DNA of 64,000 bases, from assembly GCA_902555985.1 (NCBI GenBank), contig CACDUI010000001.1, positions 1 to 64,000 of the forward strand, read 5' to 3'. This document shows, piece after piece, positions 1 through 7,945 of the stretch (position 1 is its first letter; each line of letters begins with the position of its first letter). The DNA is from an uncultured Candidatus Actinomarina sp. (lineage in GTDB: Bacteria; Actinomycetota; Acidimicrobiia; Actinomarinales; Actinomarinaceae). The notes beneath the pieces were generated by a model. It was not told the origin of the DNA. It did no database searches and saw only the letters and a list, made by a program, of their open reading frames with translations. A program made the translations under genes and the position numbers.

Positions 1-870
1 CTCTATTAAATCTTCATAACTTTTAATTTCATCTTTTCTAGTTTGTTCAGATTTCGCAATAGTCCTTGGGTTTGTTAAGTCTTTAAGAAGCGAAATTTGT
101 TGATTGTAATCTTCTATTAAATTTGTTGCTGTCTGCCAAGCTGTGTTTTCTTTAGTAGAGTTTTCAATTGCATCATCTAAAGTTTTCTTTTTGCTGTTTA
201 CTTCGGCAAGTGTTGTCACTGAGTCTTTTTGTAAATCTTCCAAAGTTTTCTTTTTACTGTTTACTTCGGCAAGTGTTGTGCCTCCATTAGAAATGGTTTC
301 TTCAATGCTTTCAACTTCAGTTTGTTTTAGATTAATAGCTACTTGTTCAACAGCTGTAACTTCAGATTTTGTTTCAATCTTGTAATCAATATAAAGTTGA
401 TTAAGCATACTTGAGGTAACTTCATCAAAAGTTTCATCTGGTAAAAAATCTTCTGAAGAATAACCTAAGAAAACAAGGGCATTTTCAACCTGTAAGACAT
501 CTGGCCCTGGATCAGAGTTTAAATCAAGCGTTCTATAAAAAGGAACTGATCCCTCCACTAAAATCACAGGCTTGTTATCAATAGCAAAAAGAACTTCTCC
601 AAAGTTAATAATTGTTCCTTCTTTTGGAATATATGTTGCAACTCCTGACATGGGCGAGTTAAGAACTTTGCTATTAGTTTGCCTCAGAGTTCCGTTATAT
701 TCTTCTTTTTTTTCTAAGTCTCCTTTATTTATTGCAACGGTTGTAAGTTCTAAAGTTTTATTATTGGAAGAAGTTTCAGTACTTTGAGTGCCAAAATAGT
801 AGCCTCCGTAAGCAAGTCCAGCCACTGCTATTAGTACGTATAAGTTTTTTAATTTAAGTAAGTTTTTCAT
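1..870 (-). CDS. Membrane-fusion / efflux periplasmic adaptor protein, partial (3' end outside window)
   Basis: This minus-strand reading frame opens at an ATG at 868-870 and is still open at base 1, so about 290 N-terminal residues are visible. It starts with a signal-anchor helix (lysines, then about 20 hydrophobic residues), a beta-rich stretch with a lipoyl-like pattern (SPMSGVATYIPKEG), then a peptidoglycan-binding-like segment (LNSDPGPDVLQVENAL, LGY). A long charged helical region follows. This order is typical of actinobacterial HlyD/MacA-type adaptors that work with ABC exporters. Two in-phase 38-bp repeats fall in the helical part. The lipoproteins downstream of its start belong to a type often found beside such exporters. 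The exporter partner is not visible here; a MacB-like pair lies at 36.5 kb. Confidence 0.75.
   Translation of the reverse strand, partial: MKNLLKLKNLYVLIAVAGLAYGGYYFGTQSTETSSNNKTLELTTVAINKGDLEKKEEYNGTLRQTNSKVLNSPMSGVATYIPKEGTIINFGEVLFAIDNKPVILVEGSVPFYRTLDLNSDPGPDVLQVENALVFLGYSSEDFLPDETFDEVTSSMLNQLYIDYKIETKSEVTAVEQVAINLKQTEVESIEETISNGGTTLAEVNSKKKTLEDLQKDSVTTLAEVNSKKKTLDDAIENSTKENTAWQTATNLIEDYNQQISLLKDLTNPRTIAKSEQTRKDEIKSYEDLIE
179..279. repeat. Two 38-bp in-phase direct repeats inside the adaptor gene
   Basis: Bases 179-216 and 242-279 are identical except for one base. They lie 63 bp (21 codons) apart in the adaptor frame, so each copy encodes the same helical heptad-like segment (TTLAEVNSKKKTL). 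This lengthens the predicted coiled-coil hairpin by 21 residues and looks like a recent internal duplication. Confidence 0.85.
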
Positions 871-936
871 CATTATTCCAATCAGATTAGTTTATTAAAC
901 CTGTAGGTTTTCTGAGAAATTATTTTATTAAATTTC

Positions 937-1536
937 TTAATCATCCCACTCTTCATCTTTCAATTCCTCTGGCAATGTTTCCTCACAGGCTTGCCATGTC
1001 TGAACGATTGGGTCATCTTCTCTGAGTTCCCAATCTTCGTCAATATAAACATCTAACCTGACTTCTCTATTGAAATAATCTGGATCAGGAACTTTTGGAT
1101 ACCCATTTTCTCTAAAACACTTGGCCATAAATAATGATCTATCAATTTCTTTTGATACTCGAGCAGGGTCTTCAAATTGATTTTCATCAGCTACACCCCA
1201 TAAATTATATTTCAATGCACACTCCTCGATTATATCCCAGAGTTCCGCAGCCTCCTGTTCGGTTATTGTTTCAAAATAAGATGCAATAGTAGTGTATAAA
1301 TCTAAAAAGTTTTTTGGTTCTTTAAATTTATATCCAGCTTCATTAACACATTGAACAAGTACTAAAGGTGCATCTTCATCTGAAATCTCTTCGCGATCAT
1401 CTACTAGTTCAACTCCTAAAGCAATAGCTTCTTTCCCTTTGTCCGTATCTGCAACAGATACAACAGACTGTTCTTCTTGTTGGAAAAAAGAGCATGCTGT
1501 TAAAAAGACAAGCACTAATGAAGCTTTTTTATACAT
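937..1536 (-). CDS. Secreted lipoprotein with two Cys-Leu/Phe-Arg repeat motifs (paralogue 1)
   Basis: A 199-residue protein of unknown function. I place the start at the ATG at 1536 rather than upstream, because this gives a clean lipoprotein signal (MYKKASLVLVFLTAC, lipobox Cys at residue 15). The mature part carries two copies of a motif of the form C-x-x-x-x-G-Y-x-x-x-x-P: CVNEAGYKFKEP and CFRENGYPKVPDP. The same layout occurs in the next two lipoprotein genes, so the three are paralogues. From family memory, actinobacterial proteins with C(M/L)RxxG...PDP motifs tend to sit beside MacA/MacB-type export genes, which fits the adaptor next door. The function is unknown. Confidence 0.75.
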   Translation of the reverse strand: MYKKASLVLVFLTACSFFQQEEQSVVSVADTDKGKEAIALGVELVDDREEISDEDAPLVLVQCVNEAGYKFKEPKNFLDLYTTIASYFETITEQEAAELWDIIEECALKYNLWGVADENQFEDPARVSKEIDRSLFMAKCFRENGYPKVPDPDYFNREVRLDVYIDEDWELREDDPIVQTWQACEETLPEELKDEEWDD

Positions 1537-1561
1537 AGAAAAATTATAAAGAAAACTAGTT

Positions 1562-2152
1562 TTATCCTCCATCTTGTTGTGGTGGTTCAAGTCCAAGGTC
1601 GTCAAAACATTCACCAGCAGCTTCTCTGACTTGGTCTTCTAAATATTGTCCAGATTGTACAAGGCCAACAAGAATAGGTCTAAGGGGTTTCTCTGCGCTA
1701 GGGTCTTCAACCTCTATTCCTTTTCCTCTTAAGCATTGTGCAAACTCAAGTTCTGTGTCTAGCCTGTCTGCCACATCTTCTGGATTCTCAAAGTCTGAGT
1801 TATCACCGAGTGGAATATTGTTTTCTTCTGCACATATTTGTATAGTTTCAAAAAGCTCTGTTCTTCCTCTCTCATCAGCTGCAATAAAGATTGGAGTTAA
1901 AACACTTCTTAAACCTTCATCATTCTTAGGATCTTGAACATCGTATCCTCTATCCCTTAAGCATCTAGCTAACAAAAGCTCAGCATCTTCAGGTGATAAA
2001 GTTTCTTCAACAACATCTTCTGCGATAGTTGTTACTGTTGTGACGGTCGATAAGTCTTGTGTAGAAACTACGCCTTGTGAGTCATCTGACGAGGAGCACG
2101 CAGAGATAAAAACAAATAAAAGCAATAAAAAAATAGTTAAATATTTTTTCAT
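1562..2152 (-). CDS. Secreted lipoprotein with two CLRxxGYxVxDP motifs (paralogue 2)
   Basis: A 196-residue lipoprotein with signal peptide and lipobox (FISACSSS, Cys about residue 19), then a Ser/Thr-rich linker. Two motif copies follow: CLRDRGYDVQDP and CLRGKGIEVEDPS. The second copy is almost identical in protein and DNA to that of the paralogue at 2652-3143. It lies 25 bp upstream of paralogue 1 on the same strand and is probably co-transcribed with it. Membrane-anchored extracytoplasmic location is inferred from the lipobox; no enzymatic motif is visible. Confidence 0.8.
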   Translation of the reverse strand: MKKYLTIFLLLLFVFISACSSSDDSQGVVSTQDLSTVTTVTTIAEDVVEETLSPEDAELLLARCLRDRGYDVQDPKNDEGLRSVLTPIFIAADERGRTELFETIQICAEENNIPLGDNSDFENPEDVADRLDTELEFAQCLRGKGIEVEDPSAEKPLRPILVGLVQSGQYLEDQVREAAGECFDDLGLEPPQQDGG

Positions 2153-2776
2153 AATTTTAATTGTTTTCTCTTATCGAAATAAAAAAGAATATTAAAGTCA
2201 CTAAACCTATAAGGGGAGAAAGTGCTCCTGGAGGATCTGCGCTTATGATTAAAGACTTATAGAAACCAATTCCTGCTCTGAATATGTTTTCTAAAGCAAT
2301 AATTAGTAACATAAGCGGAACAAGTTCTCTAATTTTTAAAACAACAAGAAGCAAAATGCAAGCTAAAACTAGCTGCGAAAAACCCCACTGAGCAAATATT
2401 GAAACAATGTTGTTTGCAGCTTCAGGTGAATAACTGCTTAGTGGAATACCTGCAATAGACTCTGCTCCACCATCTTCAGCAAATATGTGTTCAAGGCTTC
2501 TAAATAAGTTGAACCCAACTAGTAACCAGCAAAAGTAGTAGATAAATTTGTTACTTGGAATTTTATTTTCGATTGTTTCGGGTATTAATTTTTTCATAAA
2601 GTGTTTCTATGTTTTTAATTTCTTTATTTTTTTATTATACAAATCTAATACTTATTTTTGCCAACCACATTCTTGTAACAGTGGTGTTATATCATCTTCT
2701 GATTTTTTTAATCCACTTAAGTCAAGTTTAGGCTCTTGTTGGCTAGGGTCTTCAACCTCTATGCCTTTTCCTCTTA
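1697..2776. repeat. 35-bp near-identical segment shared by two lipoprotein genes
   Basis: Bases 1697-1731 and 2742-2776 match at 34 of 35 positions. Both encode the CLRGKGIEVEDPS motif of neighbouring paralogues. The DNA identity exceeds that of the flanking sequence, which points to recent duplication or gene conversion. Confidence 0.75.
2157..2597 (-). CDS. Small four-helix membrane protein of unknown function
   Basis: A 146-residue protein with four predicted membrane helices (about residues 18-36, 66-86, 88-108 and 120-142) and a short lysine-bearing N-terminus. A loop after helix 1 (SLEHIFAEDGGAES) contains an acidic patch. It lies between two members of the CLRxxG lipoprotein family, 4 bp upstream of paralogue 2, so it probably shares their transcript and may be functionally linked to them. 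I recognise no family. Confidence 0.65.
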   Translation of the reverse strand: MKKLIPETIENKIPSNKFIYYFCWLLVGFNLFRSLEHIFAEDGGAESIAGIPLSSYSPEAANNIVSIFAQWGFSQLVLACILLLVVLKIRELVPLMLLIIALENIFRAGIGFYKSLIISADPPGALSPLIGLVTLIFFFISIRENN

Positions 2777-3143
2777 GACATTTGGCTAACTCAAGATTTT
2801 CGTCGTATAATTTAGCAAGCTCCTCTGGATTTGAAGCAGATGAATCTGTCCAAAGATTGTATTTATTAATACAATAATTAATATCGTCCCCCAACTGTAG
2901 CTCTTCCTCCTTGCTGTTGCTTAGTTGACTAATTGTTGTTTTTAAATCTTGTATGTCAAATGGTGTTGCTATGTTGTATCCCTTTTCTTCATTCAAACAC
3001 TGAGATAAAACAATTGGATAATCCTCTTCTTCTATTATTGAGGTTGTTGTGGTGTCTCCCGAAAGAGAAGCTACTCCTTCATTGCTAGGGGCTGAACATA
3101 AACTTAAAAAAAGAATAAAAATTAATAAATTTGTTTTTTTCAA
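2652..3143 (-). CDS. Secreted lipoprotein with two CLxxxGYxxxxP motifs (paralogue 3)
   Basis: A 163-residue lipoprotein, the third and shortest paralogue. It begins at a TTG codon (3141-3143) preceded by an AAGGA ribosome-binding site. No ATG exists upstream of the signal peptide, and the lipobox (LSLCSAPS) lies about 16 residues in. The motifs are CLNEEKGYNIATP and CLRGKGIEVEDPS. It ends shortly after the second motif, lacking the C-terminal tail of paralogue 2. The acyltransferase gene ends 2 bp upstream of the start. Function unknown. Confidence 0.75.
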   Translation of the reverse strand: MKKTNLLIFILFLSLCSAPSNEGVASLSGDTTTTSIIEEEDYPIVLSQCLNEEKGYNIATPFDIQDLKTTISQLSNSKEEELQLGDDINYCINKYNLWTDSSASNPEELAKLYDENLELAKCLRGKGIEVEDPSQQEPKLDLSGLKKSEDDITPLLQECGWQK

Positions 3144-3145
3144 TT

Positions 3146-4249
3146 TTACTTATTCCTTAGACCAAACAATGGCCTTAGTGGTTTGATATTTTTTATAGTG
3201 TGATAAATAGTTAAAGAGAGAAAGCAAATCAAGAACAGCGCAATTGGAAATTTAATTATTGGATGAATATTTATACCTGCAAAAAAATACATTACTGCCA
3301 TTTGTACAGGTAAGTGAACAATGTAAACAGGATAAACAGCTGTTTTATAATAGGTAAGTTGTGGTGAGTCTTTGTTTAAATAAACTGCAGCAAGGCCAAG
3401 TAATAAAAATATAAAATTAAAAGACTCAAAAGCTATAAGCCTATTATCCAGTGCATAACCGTCTTGAAAATTATTCTCCCATCTATATAAATAAGAGACA
3501 GTTCCAAAAACTAGGTGAATACGCCAATTTCTCTTATTAGATTCCCAAAAAGCTTCACCTTGCGAAGTTAAAATTATTCCAATTAAGAACCATAAAAAAC
3601 CGAGTAAAAGCCCATGCTCTGTATTTGCATATTCATTATAAAAATTTCCATAGTACGACTCTGGATTAAATCTGAGAAAGTTTAGAAAATAACCTTCGGC
3701 AATAATGGGTAATGAAAATAAAAATATACCACCAGGTTTTTGAAGTAAAAATGAAACGATACCTTCTTTTTGCTTTTTATTAGAAATAAAATTTAAAACA
3801 GGAACTAACAGAATGCAGTAAATCAAGATGTTTAAAAGAAACCATAAATGAACACCATTAAATTCAAAAGCAGAAAATATTAACCATAGTGAGTCAGGTG
3901 ACCATCCTTCGTAATATGTAACAGCAATTACGAGAGAAGCTGTAGCAAATGTAATGGTTCCAAACAGCCAAGGGACTACAAGAATCTTGACTCTTTCTTT
4001 AAGTATTTCTGGACGTGATCTTTTTTGAAACGATAACCTTAGAGCAATTCCAGCAATCAAAAAAACTAACGGTATTCTCCATGTGTTTAGTAAGTTCAGT
4101 AGTGGCCAAATTCCATCAGCAACTCTTTTATTTTGAACAAAGAGAATATACGGAGAGAGTGAGGTAAATGAAATTCCAAGGTGATAAAAAATAAGTAAGA
4201 ACATTGCAATAGACCTCAAGGCGTCAATATCGTATCTTCTCTCGTTCAT
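3146..4249 (-). CDS. Acyltransferase 3 family membrane protein
   Basis: A 367-residue polytopic protein of about ten membrane helices. The N-terminal signature (RYDIDALRSIAMFLLIFYHLG) carries the Arg and His (about residue 23) that mark the acyltransferase 3 / OpgC family. Members transfer acyl groups to extracytoplasmic glycans or other envelope molecules. The substrate cannot be told from sequence. It lies 28 bp downstream of the thioesterase gene on the same strand. Confidence 0.8.
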   Translation of the reverse strand: MNERRYDIDALRSIAMFLLIFYHLGISFTSLSPYILFVQNKRVADGIWPLLNLLNTWRIPLVFLIAGIALRLSFQKRSRPEILKERVKILVVPWLFGTITFATASLVIAVTYYEGWSPDSLWLIFSAFEFNGVHLWFLLNILIYCILLVPVLNFISNKKQKEGIVSFLLQKPGGIFLFSLPIIAEGYFLNFLRFNPESYYGNFYNEYANTEHGLLLGFLWFLIGIILTSQGEAFWESNKRNWRIHLVFGTVSYLYRWENNFQDGYALDNRLIAFESFNFIFLLLGLAAVYLNKDSPQLTYYKTAVYPVYIVHLPVQMAVMYFFAGINIHPIIKFPIALFLICFLSLTIYHTIKNIKPLRPLFGLRNK

Positions 4250-4277
4250 ATGAACAATATTAATGCCAGAGTTTCAA

Positions 4278-4712
4278 TTAATTAAACTGTAGTTTTTCTT
4301 TAAGCTCTTCAGTTATAGGTGTGGGTTTCATAGTTGTTTGATCTGTATAAACATGAACAGCCTCACAAGAACTTACTAGTTCTCCTGTTTCTTTTAAAAA
4401 CATTCCCATAATCCAAGTCATACTTGAGTTTCCTATTTCTTTAACCTTGACGCCAATTTCTATATCTTGATCAAAATAGAGGGGCTTGTTGTACTGAACT
4501 AATACCTGTACTGTATGAAAATCTTTTTTAGTTTCTTCGATATCTTTTAAGTAGTCAAAATTTATATCCTTAAAATAGGCAGTAATTGCCTGATCAAAAA
4601 ACGCTACATGGTTAGCGTTGTGCATCACCCCTTGGGGATCAAGTTCATAATATCGAATAGTTGCTTCCCAAAAAGAATCAAATTCATCTCTGGATAAAGT
4701 TATTTTTGACAT
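4278..4712 (-). CDS. Acyl-CoA thioesterase, hot-dog fold (4-hydroxybenzoyl-CoA thioesterase family)
   Basis: A 144-residue single hot-dog domain. The motif YYELDPQGVMHNANHVAFFD carries the active-site Asp, Gly and Asn pattern of the YbgC/4HBT-type family, followed by the usual V-KEIGNSSMTW strand. These enzymes cleave acyl-CoA thioesters in the cytoplasm. The start ATG directly abuts the upstream pfp stop codon, so the two genes are co-transcribed. Substrate unknown. Confidence 0.8.
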   Translation of the reverse strand: MSKITLSRDEFDSFWEATIRYYELDPQGVMHNANHVAFFDQAITAYFKDINFDYLKDIEETKKDFHTVQVLVQYNKPLYFDQDIEIGVKVKEIGNSSMTWIMGMFLKETGELVSSCEAVHVYTDQTTMKPTPITEELKEKLQFN

Positions 4713-5915
4713 CTAAACAAAAATTTGTGTTTTTGGTTCTATACCGCCAGTTAATGGCATGGCGTATTCAAAAAAATTATTTGTGACATATGGTTTAGTT
4801 TCGTCCAAAAAATCTTGTGGCATATCTTTTGTATGTTTTGCAACTTTACTCAGCTCTACAACATCAACATCACAGAAGTATGTTTCTGACAATTGTCTTT
4901 TAAGGACTACAGATCCACTTTGTAAGTCTTGCGATGCAGCAACAGCGTGTTGTCCAACTCTCTCTGCCTCTTCAGCATCTACATCAGAAATGTCGGCCAA
5001 AAATGATCTCTGTAAATATCCAAAGGTATCCGCCCTGACCCTTGCACTATCAATATGTTCTGAAACTATATTTGTCAATGTATCTCCTAAAGCACCTGAG
5101 CCTGAGAGTTGAATATTTCCGTGACTATCTGTTTTTCCTGCTAAGCCAGAACCTGTTTCACTCGCATATGTCTGTAGAAAATACTCACCCTCTTCGTTGT
5201 GTATACCTTCAGATACTGCAACCACGCATCTTCCAAGTGAATCATATACTTCTTTAACTTCTTTTAAAAAGTTTTCAATTTTAAATACTTTTTCTGGAAC
5301 ATAAACTAAGTGGGGACCATCTTCTTCTGTAGATTTACCTAGAGTGCTTGCAGCAGTAAGCCAGCCTGCATGTCTACCCATCAAAACATTAATTTTGATT
5401 CCTTTGAGACTTCTATTATCTGCATCATCCCCTTGAAAAGCATGTGCGACAAATCGGGCCGCTGAGCCATAGCCTGGACAGTGATCTGTTTCAAGTAAAT
5501 CATTATCAATAGTTTTTGGAATATGAAATGCTTTCATTTCGTACCCAATAGAACTTGCTCCCTCTGCGACAAGATTCGCAGTTTCTGCAGAATCATTCCC
5601 GCCTATATAGTAAAAGTTTCTAATGTTTTGTTTTTCAAAAATTGAAACAAGTTTTTCTATATCAGATTCTGTAGGCTTTTTTCTGACCGAACCTAAGGCT
5701 GCAGCTGGTGTTTTACCAATTCCGTAAAGTTGCGCTTCTGATAGGCTGGCAAGATCAACAAAATCTTCATTGAGCATTCCTTCTAATCCATGTTTTGCGC
5801 CAAGGATTTCTTCAAAATCAGATTTAGTTGCTTCTTTAATAAAACCAACTAGTGACCTATTTATAACAGCTGTTGGACCTCCAGATTGTCCAATAACTGC
5901 TTTGCCTTGTGGCAT
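4713..5915 (-). CDS. pfp: PPi-dependent 6-phosphofructokinase
   Basis: A 400-residue phosphofructokinase that phosphorylates fructose 6-phosphate in glycolysis. The phosphate-binding start (GQSGGPTAVINRSL) and the catalytic PKTIDND motif are intact. Two residues argue for pyrophosphate rather than ATP as donor: Asp in IGGND (E. coli position 104, Gly in ATP enzymes) and Lys in PKTIDND (position 124, Gly in ATP enzymes). The Asp preceding position 104 is Asn here (GGND instead of GGDD), as I recall in some long-form PPi enzymes. The next gene upstream encodes an aldolase-like protein, so the pair may form a glycolytic unit. Confidence 0.88.
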   Translation of the reverse strand: MPQGKAVIGQSGGPTAVINRSLVGFIKEATKSDFEEILGAKHGLEGMLNEDFVDLASLSEAQLYGIGKTPAAALGSVRKKPTESDIEKLVSIFEKQNIRNFYYIGGNDSAETANLVAEGASSIGYEMKAFHIPKTIDNDLLETDHCPGYGSAARFVAHAFQGDDADNRSLKGIKINVLMGRHAGWLTAASTLGKSTEEDGPHLVYVPEKVFKIENFLKEVKEVYDSLGRCVVAVSEGIHNEEGEYFLQTYASETGSGLAGKTDSHGNIQLSGSGALGDTLTNIVSEHIDSARVRADTFGYLQRSFLADISDVDAEEAERVGQHAVAASQDLQSGSVVLKRQLSETYFCDVDVVELSKVAKHTKDMPQDFLDETKPYVTNNFFEYAMPLTGGIEPKTQIFV

Positions 5916-5918
5916 TTT

Positions 5919-6827
5919 TTAGCTCCCGTTTTGATATACAGAAATAAAACTTAAATAAGAATCTGCAATCTCTGTAACCGCTTCTTCTCGTGACTTTTCT
6001 TCTTCATGCCACCCTTTAAGAGAATTCCAGAAAATTGATCTTCCAATTGCGAAACCTTTATAACCGTCAACGGAAGAACCCGCTCTAAGCCATTCGTTGA
6101 CTTTTTCATCATTTGCTCCTCTACCAAGAACAACTGCTATAACGTCTTCCCTTCCACCGTCTTTAATAACTTGTGAAACGTTTTCGTTATCTTCAACTGT
6201 GTCTAAACCTTCAATTTTCCAAATATCAGGATCTGCTCCTCTTTCTCTCATTTCCTCAACAACTTGTACAGCTAACTTTGGTCTAATTTCAGAGTCGTAT
6301 CTTGATTGATCTCCATCAACACTTGCCAACTGTTCCTCTGATGCAGGAACTAGAAACTCTAAAAGAAACTTTCTCTCATTTTCATCAAGCCAGTCTGAAA
6401 GTGTTTTTATTCTTTCCCCTTGTATCTGTCTTGTTTCAGAGTCGTCATCTGGATTCCATCGAACGAGTATCTTCACAAAATCAGCATTTACTTCTTTGAT
6501 TTTTTCTCCAAAATTATCACCATACTCAAAATCAAAAATCTTTTGTCCTGATTTTTCTACAGGTGCTGCAAGTTTAATACCCATATCTTTTGCTCTGTTT
6601 TGAACTTGTATTCCAAATGTTTCGTCCACTAGAATTGCGGGGTCTCCACCCTCTATACCTTTACTACTCGCTTCAAGAAACCCATCAAAAATTATATCTT
6701 TCATAGATGAGACCCTTGCTACCTCTTCTTCAGAGGGTTGTCTTCCTTCGACTCCTAGAAGCCCCTTTGTTAACGTGCCTCTATGATCGAATGCAAGTAT
6801 GTATAAGTCGTTTGGATACCCCTTCAT
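5919..6827 (-). CDS. DUF2090 / IolC C-terminal-like class I aldolase-type protein
   Basis: A 302-residue TIM-barrel-like protein beginning LYILAFDHRGTLTKGL, the hallmark of DUF2090, a domain also fused to the IolC kinase and related to tagatose/fructose bisphosphate aldolases. The strand DFVKILVRWNPDD holds a candidate Schiff-base Lys. I chose the ATG at 6827 over the TTG immediately before it because AGGAG lies at ideal spacing. It is 3 bp upstream of pfp. A role in cleaving fructose 1,6-bisphosphate or a related sugar phosphate is inference from context; the assigned family reaction is 2-deoxy-5-keto-gluconate 6-phosphate cleavage. Confidence 0.7.
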   Translation of the reverse strand: MKGYPNDLYILAFDHRGTLTKGLLGVEGRQPSEEEVARVSSMKDIIFDGFLEASSKGIEGGDPAILVDETFGIQVQNRAKDMGIKLAAPVEKSGQKIFDFEYGDNFGEKIKEVNADFVKILVRWNPDDDSETRQIQGERIKTLSDWLDENERKFLLEFLVPASEEQLASVDGDQSRYDSEIRPKLAVQVVEEMRERGADPDIWKIEGLDTVEDNENVSQVIKDGGREDVIAVVLGRGANDEKVNEWLRAGSSVDGYKGFAIGRSIFWNSLKGWHEEEKSREEAVTEIADSYLSFISVYQNGS

Positions 6828-6838
6828 CAACTCTCCTT

Positions 6839-7759
6839 TTAAACTTTTTGTTTAGTGTTCCTTCTAGTTAAAACATAAATCATTATTACTAAAAACAATA
6901 ATGATATTAATAGTAACTGGTCTGAATACACGTTAGTTTGTGCACTTTCTTCGAAAGTGTTAGACAACTCCTCAACAAGCTGGACCGTAGTTGTTCCCCA
7001 GTTGCTTGCGAGGGTGTCATCAAGAAAATACACATTGGAGCTTTCTACTGCTGATATATTTCCCCAACCTTCTCTTATTGAAAGATCTTTATTTAAATAA
7101 TCAGAGTGTCCAACAACGATATAGTCTGGATTAGACTGTATGACCATTTCCTCACTCAGAGCTGGATATCCACTTCCAAAAGGGTCTTCTTCTGAATTAG
7201 CAATATTTACAACACCAAGTGCATTGTAAATTTCTCCAATTAGTGAATCAGAATTTACACTGTAAATTCCATAAGAATATCCAATTTCATGATAAACAGA
7301 AACATCTTCGTAATTTGCATCATCTAATATCCTGTTAATTTCTAGTTTCATATCTCTAACCTTCGAAGAGGCTTCACCTTTTTTATTTACAATCTCACCA
7401 ATTATTGAAATTTGAGAATAAACATCTTCAAAATTTTTTGCTGGTGGAAGTAAGACGTAGTTGATTTCTTGACTTTCAAGTCCTTCGACTATTCCGTTAA
7501 AATCAAAAGCAATAATTACCATATCTGGGTTTAATGGCGCAAGCTCTTCCGCTGTTACTGTATATGCATCTATTTTTTCCACTGGAAAATCAACCTCAGA
7601 AAAAGCATCTACTGCAACTAGAGTATCCTGCGCTTCTAATGACTGAATAATTTCAGTGTGTGTTGTTGACAAAGATATAATTTTTATATCTTCACTTTCT
7701 TGTGCTGGGCTCGAACACATCGATACCAACAAGGCAAGAAAAATTAACTTAGTTTTCAT
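6839..7759 (-). CDS. Cobalamin/Fe-type substrate-binding lipoprotein with C-terminal membrane anchor
   Basis: A 306-residue BtuF/FhuD-type periplasmic-binding domain. It has a signal peptide with a short lipobox-like end (LVSMCSSP), the family motif IISLSTTHTEIIQSL, two alpha/beta lobes joined by a long helix, and NPDYIVVGHSDY in the C lobe. A C-terminal hydrophobic helix (about 282-300) followed by a basic tail adds a second membrane anchor, unusual for a lipoprotein binding protein. A cobalamin riboswitch lies directly upstream, so the likely ligand is a corrinoid. No permease or ATPase is adjacent; the transporter must be elsewhere or shared. Confidence 0.82.
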   Translation of the reverse strand: MKTKLIFLALLVSMCSSPAQESEDIKIISLSTTHTEIIQSLEAQDTLVAVDAFSEVDFPVEKIDAYTVTAEELAPLNPDMVIIAFDFNGIVEGLESQEINYVLLPPAKNFEDVYSQISIIGEIVNKKGEASSKVRDMKLEINRILDDANYEDVSVYHEIGYSYGIYSVNSDSLIGEIYNALGVVNIANSEEDPFGSGYPALSEEMVIQSNPDYIVVGHSDYLNKDLSIREGWGNISAVESSNVYFLDDTLASNWGTTTVQLVEELSNTFEESAQTNVYSDQLLLISLLFLVIMIYVLTRRNTKQKV

Positions 7760-7760
7760 A

Positions 7761-7795
7761 ATTTCCTTTCTTACCTTGAGAAAATTTAGGAAACT
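7761..7795 (-). promoter_or_regulatory. Hairpin that can sequester the ribosome-binding site of the B12-binding protein gene
   Basis: On the minus strand AGTTTCCT (7788-7795) can pair with AGGAAATT (7761-7768), eight pairs with one G-U. This masks the AAAGGAAA Shine-Dalgarno just before the ATG at 7759. With the aptamer upstream, it is the expected translational expression platform of the riboswitch. Confidence 0.6.
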
Positions 7796-7845
7796 TCAAG
7801 AATTTCTAGAAACTTCATCCCTTCTCTCGAGGACTGTCGTTAAAA

Positions 7846-7926
7846 AATAATGAAGTCGACCTGACTTATCTTTCGAATTACAGTTGCGGGACAGTGCTAG
7901 AATTTCACTAGTTTCGCTTCATTATT
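7846..7926 (-). ncRNA. Cobalamin riboswitch, compact form
   Basis: Read on the minus strand, the region has the core of the B12 riboswitch in order: GTGAAATTCTAGCAC, then the highly conserved CCGCAACTGTAA, then the B12-box start AAGTCAGG. A perfect 10-bp closing stem (AATAATGAAG at 7917-7926 pairing with CTTCATTATT at 7846-7855) encloses it. At about 81 nt it lacks the peripheral arms of the long class and resembles the short env8-type aptamers first seen in marine metagenomes. It lies about 87 nt upstream of the B12-type binding protein start. Confidence 0.85.
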
Positions 7927-7945
7927 CTTGATGAATAGTAGCAGG

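Noticed and set aside
143-787. Two plus-strand frames near the left end
   Set aside because: They are Ser/Val/Leu-rich shadows opposite the adaptor gene, which has a proper signal anchor and adaptor-type domains on the minus strand.
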